A model generated the notes under the pieces. The model searched no databases. It was not told the origin of the DNA and was given only the letters and a program-made list of their open reading frames with translations. A stretch of DNA of 64,000 bases from Dolichospermum sp. DET69. Its GTDB lineage: Bacteria > Cyanobacteriota > Cyanobacteriia > Cyanobacteriales > Nostocaceae. A program made the translations under genes and the position numbers. Where the stretch lies: NCBI GenBank assembly GCA_017355425.1, contig CP070233.1, positions 4,195,501 to 4,259,500 of the forward strand. The letters are read 5' to 3'. Below, in pieces: positions 18,923-25,710 of this stretch (position 1 is the stretch's first letter; the number at the start of each line of letters is the position of its first letter).

Positions 18923-19114
18923 TTAATCTTGCCAATTTTGTTTTGCTCTAGCGAAAATTTCCTCAATACTTTGATCTTGATATATCGTTTTTGAGATTTC
19001 TACATAATCAGTAGGAGTTTTGTGTAGCAACGTCAAAAAACGCATAGCTGCTGCTGAACCAAGAGATTCATATAGTGCTTTGATGCCTTTGATTTTAATT
19101 TCTGTATCATCCAT
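18923..19114 (-). CDS. Small protein of a family found beside PIN toxins
   Basis: 63 residues from ATG 19114 (MDDTEIKIKGIKALYESLG). The pattern of KALxExLG followed by RFL and a tyrosine motif (HKTPTDYVEI) resembles a small cyanobacterial family often next to PIN genes. Alternative ATG at 19132 and a longer frame to 19159 overlap the PIN remnant. An antitoxin role is inference from context. Confidence 0.5.
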   Translation of the reverse strand: MDDTEIKIKGIKALYESLGSAAAMRFLTLLHKTPTDYVEISKTIYQDQSIEEIFARAKQNWQD

Positions 19115-19118
19115 GATA

Positions 19119-19380
19119 TTATTGATTTCCATAGTTTTCGTTATTCCTAATATAATCAATTGGGTTCATGATGGCTATTTCTAACTCTAATTTCTGAGCT
19201 TGTTTCCTGAGACTATCATCACAAGTTAAGAAAAAATCGGCTTGAATAGAAACCGCACAAGCTAAGTGTAGAGCATCTTTGCTGGATAGATTAACTAACT
19301 GCTGGAACAAAAGAGCTTGTTCTGCTATTTCAGTTTTTGGAGGTACTTTTATTTTACACAAACTCACCATACCCAAAACC
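19119..19380 (-). pseudogene. PIN-domain toxin remnant, N-terminus lost
   Basis: The C-terminal half of a PIN domain is clear: SSKDALHLACAV, ADFFLTCDDSLRKQAQ and a final MNPIDYI. The expected N-terminal part with the first catalytic aspartate is absent; the frame instead runs backwards into a dispersed hairpin repeat that starts near 19384. The gene is truncated by that repeat. Confidence 0.7.
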
Positions 19381-19383
19381 GAT

Positions 19384-19530
19384 AATCTGCCTGGGAATGA
19401 ATTATTGGTAAACCCGATAACCCGCCTGGGAATGAATTCCCAGTCTAATAGCAAAAGTCATCTAAAGATGACTAAAAATACCCATCAATCTATACTTTAC
19501 TTTAGTAAACTTTGGTTATTAGCCCTGATA
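19384..19530 (-). repeat. Three-hairpin dispersed repeat (copy 1, minus orientation)
   Basis: Contains palindrome C (ctgggaatgaattcccag, 19426-19443, with a degenerate half-copy at 19390), palindrome B (agtcatctaaagatgact, 19456-19473) and palindrome A (ttactttagtaaa, near 19497). It is followed by ttattagccctga and a gggcgggtgtggaagc tail at about 19563. It lies between two PIN-type remnants. Confidence 0.65.
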
Positions 19531-19584
19531 GCGAAGCGTGGCGTAAGCCATAATTCATTTCTGGGCGGGTGTGGAAGCTAACAG

Positions 19585-19662
19585 ATAACTTTACCAACTC
19601 TTGATTCTCGGTTAGCAGCAGCAGCTAGTCGTTGTGGTGTTAGTTTGATTGTTTTTGATTAG
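19585..19662 (+). pseudogene. Possible C-terminal fragment of a PIN-like protein
   Basis: An open stretch beyond the repeat reads ITLPTLDSRLAAAASRCGVS and ends with LIVFD and a TAG at 19660-19662. The LDSRLAAAA...GV pattern is like the C-terminal end of some PIN-domain proteins. It has no start codon. The assignment is tentative because only 25 residues remain. Confidence 0.3.
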
Positions 19663-19714
19663 GGTTGGTTAATGTATGGGTAGAGGATAGAAGGTAAAAT
19701 AAAGATAATGGTAG

Positions 19715-19840
19715 CTACAATTTATTCAATATTTTTTGTACTTTTTGAGCATTTTGTGTATTACCTTGTTGTTGAAATAGTTGTTTAGCAGTTTCTAAAT
19801 CTTTAATCGCACCAGCTTTATCTCCTGATTTATATAGCAG
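19715..19840 (-). pseudogene. C-terminal fragment of a TPR-repeat protein
   Basis: On the minus strand the frame reads YKSGDKAGAIKDLETAKQLF and ends KVQKILNKL, a typical tetratricopeptide helix pair, with a TAG at 19715-19717. The upstream part is replaced by a second three-hairpin repeat that begins at about 19842. Only ~40 codons remain, so the gene is a remnant. Confidence 0.6.
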
Positions 19841-19841
19841 A

Positions 19842-19924
19842 AGTCCGTTAAAACGGACTAAAAAATTCTTCCATTCAGTCGGTTTCAACCGACTTTAGCT
19901 TTCAGACAGGGAATTTATTCCCTG
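19842..19924 (+). repeat. Three-hairpin dispersed repeat (copy 2, plus orientation)
   Basis: Palindromes in order A agtccgttaaaacggact (19842-19859), B agtcggtttcaaccgact (19877-19894), C cagggaatttattccctg (19907-19924). The order and spacing equal copy 3 at 33189-33275, while the stem bases differ in a compensating way. Confidence 0.7.
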
Positions 19925-20014
19925 GCTATTGGCTATAAAGAATAATAAATGGGATAATTTGTATAATTTCATAGATGATACTCCTGGTGTTTGATAATTT
20001 TACCTCTCTCCAAA

Positions 20015-20037
20015 CCTCTCTCCTACAAGGAGAGAGG
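20015..20037. repeat. Inverted repeat cctctctcc / ggagagagg
   Basis: Nine-base perfect arms with a tacaa loop, followed by a second related pair (ccctctcct / aggagaggg, 20060-20078). They lie just downstream of the DUF2887 gene on the minus strand and may act as its terminator, though this repeat type is dispersed. Confidence 0.5.
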
Positions 20038-20093
20038 CTTTGAATTTTCCTGTTCCCTCTCCTCTTAGGAGAGGGTTAGGGAGAGGTTATTTT

Positions 20094-20948
20094 TTATTGA
20101 TGAGATTGATTTTGTTGCAACCAATTTTCTAAATCTTGCAACACAGAAAAATCTAATAAATCTTCAGCTAATGTTTCTATCTTTCCTATAGAAAACTGCT
20201 CAACTTTTGATAATAAAACATCAGGAACTTTACCAAAGCGACGGTTTAATAGTCGTATAACCAGTGATACCGCTTCTGTTTTTGCTCCCAGTTCTTTCCA
20301 GTCTCTAACGGCTCTGGGTTCTTCTGTAATTGGTCCTAATAACATGGCTTCTACTTCCTCTCTAGTTAATTTGTTGAATTTGTAAGTCATTATTTTCGTA
20401 ACTAAATCTATTATGGCTTGTTTTTCTACGTTGTCTACCTCCGTATTTTGGGCTTTTTTTAGTAAAGTTTTAGCGGCTTCTTTGGCTTTATTTTCAGGAG
20501 TATTGGTTAGTAACATTAACCCTATTCCTAAAGATTGGTCTTCTAAATTTCCTAATTCATCAAGATATATTCTCTTGACTTTGTAACTATCTACCAATAT
20601 ATCATGAATGAGGTAATTAGATGGTTCTAAACTACGTGATGGAAAAATTATGACTCCAAACCAGTTGTCATACCTAACTTTATGACGATAGAGAAAAGTC
20701 ATGATTTCAGTGAAGAACCGATGATACAAATCTTTATCTTCTTGAAATTGTACTTCAGCAAAAAATGCTATTTTGGGATTAGCATGATCAGGTGGTAAAA
20801 ATACTCCATCAATTCTAAATGCTGTCTCTTTGACTTCTATAGAATCAAATTGATATTCTGCTGCTTCTGGTGGTTTTTGATCTACCAGTTCAAAGATTAA
20901 ACCGGGAAATTGTTTAAATAGCTGATAAAAAAGGGTGTCTCGACGCAT
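20094..20948 (-). CDS. DUF2887 / Rpn-like PD-(D/E)XK nuclease-type protein
   Basis: A 284-residue member of the cyanobacterial DUF2887 family related to recombination-promoting nucleases. The nuclease core is visible: FRIDGVFLP (D47) and IAFFAEVQFQ (E65 and Q67). C-terminal helices resemble the ARE...ETEA tails of this group. These genes are multicopy and often near mobile DNA; the biological role is unproven. Start ATG 20948 (MRRDTLFYQLFKQFP) is the family N-terminus. Confidence 0.85.
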   Translation of the reverse strand: MRRDTLFYQLFKQFPGLIFELVDQKPPEAAEYQFDSIEVKETAFRIDGVFLPPDHANPKIAFFAEVQFQEDKDLYHRFFTEIMTFLYRHKVRYDNWFGVIIFPSRSLEPSNYLIHDILVDSYKVKRIYLDELGNLEDQSLGIGLMLLTNTPENKAKEAAKTLLKKAQNTEVDNVEKQAIIDLVTKIMTYKFNKLTREEVEAMLLGPITEEPRAVRDWKELGAKTEAVSLVIRLLNRRFGKVPDVLLSKVEQFSIGKIETLAEDLLDFSVLQDLENWLQQNQSHQ

Positions 20949-21100
20949 GGTAGATTTTATTTATCCTTAAATATCTTGAATATATCAACTGTACAAGTTA
21001 AATTACTACCAACCAGTAAAGCGAGCATTACTACTGAGTCACAAGAGGATGATCTGTGATAAATGTCTCCTCATACCCCATAACCAATTTACTTAATATT

Positions 21101-22843
21101 ATGAATCAAACCTATACAACAGATGTCCTAGTCGTCGGTGGAGGAACCGGTGGAACAGCGGCCGCTATCCAAGCAGCACGACGAGGAGTAAACACAATCT
21201 TAGTCAGTGAATTTTCCTGGTTAGGGGGAATGTTAACCTCTGCCGGCGTATCAGCACCAGACGGAAACGAATTACAAGCATTGCAAACAGGTTTATGGGG
21301 AGCTTTTTTACAAGAATTGCAACGTAGACAACCAGGGGGATTAGATAACAGTTGGGTCAGCTTTTTCAGTTATAATCCACGAATAGGTGCAGAAATATTT
21401 GCCGATTGGGTGCGAGAATTACCTAATCTTCAATGGATTTCGGGACAAGTCCCATTAGCAGTTTTGCGAACCCAAGATTGTATTACAGGTGTCCGCTTTG
21501 CAGATTTCACCGTCAACGCCAAAATTATTCTTGATGGTACAGAATTAGGAGACTTATTAGCATTAGGAGAAGTACCTTACCGTTGGGGTTGGGAATTGCA
21601 GTCAGAATGGGGAGAACCCAGCGCACCAGCAAATTTTAACACTCTTACCCAAACCTATCCAGTCCAAGCACCAACTTGGGTAGTAGTCATGGAAGATTAT
21701 GGAGAAAATATCGCTCCAGTAATTCCCCCCGCCCCTAACTACGATCCATCTCAGTTTACAGGAGCTTGGGATAACTATGGTGCAGAAAAGTTTTTGAACT
21801 ACGGACGCTTACCAGCAAATCAATTTATGATTAACTGGCCTATTGCGGGCAACGATTACTGCCAAAATGCCAATCGGTTGCTAGATGCGGATGTAAAAAA
21901 GCGCGAATTTGTGCAAGAATGTTTTTGGCACAGTCAGAATTTTGCTCACTTCATTCAAACGGAGTTGGGTAGGCGTTACGGACTAGCAGAAAACCTTTTC
22001 CCCAGTGCTAACTCCGCTTTTGCCCTCCATCCCTATTATCGGGAAAGTCGCCGTCTAGTAGGCTTAACTACCGTTTGTGAACAGGATATTTTGCCTTTAG
22101 CCAACAGTAATACCGCATTACCATTTCTTGATGCTATTGCTGTCGGTAACTATGCCAACGATCATCATTATCCCGGTGTTGAGTTTTCGCTGCAACCTAA
22201 ATCTATTCGTTGGGGTGGAAGATGGACAGGAACACCCTTCACTATCCCTTATCGCGCTCTGATTCCTGCAAGTACAGATGGTTTACTGGTTTGCGAAAAG
22301 AACATTTCCGTTTCTCACATCGCTAACGGGGCCACTAGACTCCAACCAGTAGTCATGGGAATCGGACAAGCGGCAGGTATGGCAGCAAGTCTTTGTATTG
22401 TGCTAGAATGTCAACCCAGGGATTTACCAGTGAAGAGTTTGCAGGCTGCATTATTGACAGACGACTATGCACCTGGCGTAATTGTTCCCTTGTTTAACTT
22501 ATTAACTAATCATCCCGATTGGTTGTACTGGCAAACTTATTATTTAGACCATCCAGAAGCTTATCCTGCTGATGGTAACTGCCCTGGTATTTCGGTGGAG
22601 GAAGATCATAAATTAAACCTCGACTGCTTTACAGGCAAATTCCAACGACTGGATTGGCAAAACTACCAATTTAATATTACAGAAAACACCAATTTAACTA
22701 CGACAAATTGGCAGCTTGTAACGCTTAGATCGCATATAGATCAAGCACTACAAGCTTTTCCCCCAGAAAAAATGCTCAAGATTTGGGGGCGGCCAAATTT
22801 GTCTGGAAGTTGGTTACTTGTTGAGCATCTTGAGGAAGTATAA
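21101..22843 (+). CDS. FAD-dependent oxidoreductase
   Basis: A 580-residue protein with an N-terminal dinucleotide fold: TDVLVVGGGTGGTAAAIQA is the GxGxxG motif and VSEFSWLGGMLTSAG the second conserved block of the FAD_oxidored family. A GxAAG motif near the C-terminal FAD region (GIGQAAGMAASLC) is present. The substrate is not known. A GTG at 21056 opens the frame earlier, but ATG 21101 starts just before the conserved fold. It is followed by patX in the same direction with 107 bp between. Confidence 0.88.
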   Translation: MNQTYTTDVLVVGGGTGGTAAAIQAARRGVNTILVSEFSWLGGMLTSAGVSAPDGNELQALQTGLWGAFLQELQRRQPGGLDNSWVSFFSYNPRIGAEIFADWVRELPNLQWISGQVPLAVLRTQDCITGVRFADFTVNAKIILDGTELGDLLALGEVPYRWGWELQSEWGEPSAPANFNTLTQTYPVQAPTWVVVMEDYGENIAPVIPPAPNYDPSQFTGAWDNYGAEKFLNYGRLPANQFMINWPIAGNDYCQNANRLLDADVKKREFVQECFWHSQNFAHFIQTELGRRYGLAENLFPSANSAFALHPYYRESRRLVGLTTVCEQDILPLANSNTALPFLDAIAVGNYANDHHYPGVEFSLQPKSIRWGGRWTGTPFTIPYRALIPASTDGLLVCEKNISVSHIANGATRLQPVVMGIGQAAGMAASLCIVLECQPRDLPVKSLQAALLTDDYAPGVIVPLFNLLTNHPDWLYWQTYYLDHPEAYPADGNCPGISVEEDHKLNLDCFTGKFQRLDWQNYQFNITENTNLTTTNWQLVTLRSHIDQALQAFPPEKMLKIWGRPNLSGSWLLVEHLEEV

Positions 22844-22859
22844 AATGAACTTTTATTCA

Positions 22860-22915
22860 GTAAAATACAATACTTTTTTGCGAATTTTCCGGATAGACAT
22901 ATAAAAGTTAAGTAT
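22860..22915 (+). promoter_or_regulatory. patX promoter: NtcA-type box and TCCGGA (DIF-type) motif
   Basis: An exact GTA-N8-TAC lies at 22860-22873, the consensus for the nitrogen regulator NtcA. Fourteen bases later is TCCGGA (22888-22893), the motif reported at the -35 region of differentiation-specific promoters in Nostoc. A -10-like TAAGTAT is at 22909-22915, 15 bp after the motif. This would give a short leader before the ATG at 22951. Consensus matches are seen; function is inferred. Confidence 0.6.
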
Positions 22916-22950
22916 TAGTGAAGTAGAGAGTTCTAAAATAGACATCTACT

Positions 22951-23184
22951 ATGCGTGCTGCCATTTCACTTTTAGTATCGAGTCTGGTATGTGGCTCCTT
23001 AGCTTTCAACTGCGAAGCAGTACAGACTCGTTTTTCCCCTCTATCAATGGCTAAGTCGGATTCTCAGCTTTCACCTTTGGTAAACCAGAGGTTTAACCTC
23101 GCTGATAACTCCAAACCTAGCCCCAATCAACCTGAAAAACCCAATCCTCATCGAGGTAGTGGTCGCAGAGGCTTGGATGGATAA
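22951..23184 (+). CDS. patX: PatX-like heterocyst patterning peptide precursor
   Basis: 77 residues: an N-terminal hydrophobic signal segment (AAISLLVSSLVCGSLAF, residues 3-19), a polar proline/asparagine-rich linker, and a C-terminal HRGSGRR (67-73). RGSGR is the pentapeptide of PatS that binds HetR and blocks heterocyst differentiation; PatX proteins have a signal peptide plus an RG(S/T)GR motif near the C-terminus, exactly this layout. Upstream are an NtcA-type box and a TCCGGA motif. HetR itself is encoded 5.7 kb downstream. Identification is by motif and layout. Confidence 0.85.
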   Translation: MRAAISLLVSSLVCGSLAFNCEAVQTRFSPLSMAKSDSQLSPLVNQRFNLADNSKPSPNQPEKPNPHRGSGRRGLDG

Positions 23185-23304
23185 CTTGGCAATGTCGGTT
23201 CTGTTATTTAATAGTTGGAGGATAAGACCTGCAACGAGCGAGATGATATTACCGGATTATTGGATCTTTCGTATCCTGCATAACGCTTCTTGAATTGAGA
23301 CGAT

Positions 23305-23482
23305 ATAGACAGTTACAGCACTACACTTGTTTGATTCGCTTGTTCAAAATTTTCCTTTGACTGATACCAGATATACACAGTTACATCACTATATCTATCC
23401 TCAGTAGTATAGCTCCTGCATCACTACGCAAGCTATCAGTATTTCAATTTCTCTGCTAAAAACATAGACAGTTACGGCACTT
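23305..23482 (+). repeat. Three copies of atagacagttac-agcact
   Basis: The motif occurs as atagacagttacagcacta (23305), atacacagttacatcacta (23373) and atagacagttacggcactt (23464), spaced 68 and 91 bp, all in the same direction as patX. The bases between the copies are not similar. No start codon pattern is shared, so they are not translated repeats. Confidence 0.6.
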
Positions 23483-23730
23483 CATCTCTCGAAACTCGAA
23501 AATTGTTCAATATTTCATCAAAACATCCGGTAATTACTCAAACCTTGGCGTGTATTGGTGAGTAAATCACTAATACACGTACTAACTTCGCCCTTCATAA
23601 TCGCTTTTGGGGTTCAATGTTTGGGTATTAACAGGTGGGAATAATCACCGGAATCAAGGGAAAAGAGAACTTTTATTTGGATTTGTCAACTTATCACTTT
23701 AGATCAAGTTTCTCTCATTAACTTTAGTGT

Positions 23731-23820
23731 TTATCCATTACCACAAGCAACATCTATGACTCGGAGTTGTCCTTGGGGAATATGGTTAAAAGCTATCAGT
23801 TGGGATTTGAGAAGAGACAT
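23731..23820 (-). pseudogene. Methyltransferase N-terminal fragment
   Basis: A 29-codon minus-strand frame reads MSLLKSQLIAFNHI, then LRVIDVACGNG and a TAA. RVxDVACGxG is the SAM-binding motif I of class I methyltransferases, but nothing follows it. It is flanked at ~23699 and ~23839 by copies of tagatcaagtttctc. Likely a remnant. Confidence 0.45.
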
Positions 23821-24001
23821 TTAGCTGAAGTGATAGATAGATCAAGTTTCTCAAGCTTGTCCTCACGGTTTTGTGAGTAAAATCCCAGTAATTATTGTTC
23901 GAGATTTTCACCCGATTTTCCGATAAAATTAAGTTCTGTTAACTATTTTGTCGAGTTTCCTAACTCGCTCGAATTCTAACAGCCAAAAACAGGGAAAATA
24001 T

Positions 24002-24047
24002 AAATCATTCATCACAATTTTTACCTGTTAATAGGTGTGAATGATTT
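24002..24047 (+). promoter_or_regulatory. Hairpin in the leader of the phosphate transporter gene
   Basis: aaatcattcatcac and gtgtgaatgattt form a near-perfect 13-bp stem with one bulge, ending 5 bp before the chosen ATG (24053). It overlaps an alternative ATG at 24041. Such a stem could affect translation or mark an operator; no known regulator box is recognised. Confidence 0.4.
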
Positions 24048-24052
24048 GTTTT

Positions 24053-25297
24053 ATGGAAATACAAACCGCGATAGTCGCCTTTTTAGCCTTCTACGTCGCC
24101 TGGAATTTGGGTGCAAATGATGTTGCTAATGCCATGGGAACTTCTGTGGGTTCTAAGGCTATCACCCTCAAACAAGCAATCATTATTGCTGGGGTGTTAG
24201 AGTTTCTTGGGGCTGTCTTGTTTGGACAAGAGGTAACTTCTACTCTTAGCACAAAAATCGTTAATCCGGCTTTATTCGCTACGACACCACAAGCTTTAGT
24301 CATGGGGATGATAGCGGTACTCATTAGCGGTGGGGTATGGCTACAAATTGCCACAGCTAGGGGTTTACCTGTATCTTCGTCTCACGCCATTGTGGGAGCG
24401 ATCGCTGGCTTTAGTTGGGTAGCATTAGGAGTAGGGGCAATAGATTGGTCATCCATTGGTTTAATCACCATTGGTTGGATTTTAACACCAATAATTAGTG
24501 GAGCGATCGCCGCTGGATTTTATAGTCTAATTCAACACTGGATTTTTAACCAACCCCATCCTCTAAACCATTTACAGGAATGGATTCCCTGGTTAAGTAC
24601 AATACTATTGAGTGTATTTGGCATTATTGTTCTCCCCACACTCACTCAACCCCTAAGCCTGTTTTTAGTTGAACAGGGATTTAATATTCCGCCTCACGAC
24701 ATTACCTTATTTACGGGTGGGATAGCTTTAATTAGCCTGACTTTGATCAGTTGGCGACAATTAGCAAATAGTCAAATTGAACCGAAAATTCAAGGTTTAT
24801 TTGCTAAATTTCAAGTTTTGAGTGCTTGCTTTGTCGCTTTTGCTCATGGTTCTAATGATGTTGGTAATGCGATCGCTCCCTTAGCAGTAATTTCCTACAT
24901 TTATCAACAAGGTAGAGTCCCCAGTGATGAACTCACCATCCCCTTGTGGATTCTGGTTCTCGGTGCTATGGGAATTGTGGCCGGTTTAGCCGTTTGGGGT
25001 AAAAAAGTTATTGCTACTATTGGCGAAAATATTATTTCCTTAGAACCTAGCAGCGGATTTTGTGCCGAACTGGCCACAGCCGTCACAATCTTACTGGCTT
25101 CCCGTTTGGGTTTACCCGTTTCCACCTCCCACGCCCTTGTCGGTGGAGTTGTGGGTATTGGACTGGTACAACAAAATATTAAATCAATAAAATTTTCCAC
25201 TATCCAAAATATCGCCGCTGCCTGGTTAATTACAGTCCCTATCAGCGCCGCCCTCAGTGCCGCTATTTTCAAGATTATGGCAACTTTTTGGCACTAA
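24053..25297 (+). CDS. Inorganic phosphate transporter, PiT family
   Basis: 414 residues with about ten membrane segments. The duplicated family signature is visible: GANDVANAMGTSVGSKA in the first half and AHGSNDVGNAIAPL in the second, plus two VSSSHA/VSTSHA motifs. These proteins take up phosphate with protons or sodium. The frame also has an ATG at 24041, four codons earlier, which lies inside a leader hairpin; ATG 24053 was preferred. The gene stands alone. Confidence 0.93.
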   Translation: MEIQTAIVAFLAFYVAWNLGANDVANAMGTSVGSKAITLKQAIIIAGVLEFLGAVLFGQEVTSTLSTKIVNPALFATTPQALVMGMIAVLISGGVWLQIATARGLPVSSSHAIVGAIAGFSWVALGVGAIDWSSIGLITIGWILTPIISGAIAAGFYSLIQHWIFNQPHPLNHLQEWIPWLSTILLSVFGIIVLPTLTQPLSLFLVEQGFNIPPHDITLFTGGIALISLTLISWRQLANSQIEPKIQGLFAKFQVLSACFVAFAHGSNDVGNAIAPLAVISYIYQQGRVPSDELTIPLWILVLGAMGIVAGLAVWGKKVIATIGENIISLEPSSGFCAELATAVTILLASRLGLPVSTSHALVGGVVGIGLVQQNIKSIKFSTIQNIAAAWLITVPISAALSAAIFKIMATFWH

Positions 25298-25319
25298 ATT
25301 TCCGAGGTTTATAACATCT

Positions 25320-25338
25320 TCTCCCCGCGGAGAGGATT
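25320..25338 (+). terminator. Terminator after the phosphate transporter
   Basis: Stem tctcc-ccgc-ggaga followed by ggattttt, 22 bp beyond the stop. Short but with a T run. Confidence 0.5.
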
Positions 25339-25710
25339 TTTGCATAATTTCTGCTCATTAACTACAATGATCTATTAGGAGAGACATAATTTGATAGTCT
25401 CTAATTGTCAGTAACCCAGCCCTAAAGGGACTGAGTTTCCCGCATACCGCGAGGTCTTATGATGTCAACTGTCAAGCAAGACACATTCCGCACTGATTTG
25501 ATGCTTGTAGTTAGGTATTTAATATGTAAGACTTTTATAACTATCATTCTCTAAAAAATGATAGGGACTAATCTTGTATAAGTTAATTAAATTTATAAGT
25601 TCCGTGAAATTGTGCAGTTTCCGATGTTTTCTCAAAGAAACTTAATACAAGTTTTGATTTGGTATCCGGGGAAGCAACTTAATCATCAAGGTGTTAGAGG
25701 CTAGAAACTG
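25339..25710. other. Intergenic region with possible transposon-end fragment
   Basis: A segment aacccagccctaaagggact followed by gagtttcccgcataccgcgaggtc at about 25411-25456 looks like an insertion-sequence end (short imperfect palindrome agccctaaagggact) but no transposase is near. Inverted aaaaaatgatag / ctatcatt bases lie at about 25540-25563. The rest is AT-rich promoter DNA of the next gene. Confidence 0.35.

Larger units (their letters stand above)
23185..24040. other. 856-bp gene-poor region downstream of patX
   Basis: No intact gene is visible. It holds a three-copy 18-bp motif (23305, 23373, 23464), a methyltransferase remnant (23731-23820, minus) set between two copies of tagatcaagtttctc (23699 and 23839), and a start-proximal hairpin before the phosphate transporter. 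Many short palindromes are present, for example gcgtgtattggtgagtaaatcactaatacacg at about 23549-23579. Confidence 0.55.

Noticed and set aside
25411-25456. IS200/IS605-type element end
   Set aside because: Only a short palindromic fragment is visible with no transposase or second end, so I did not call an element.
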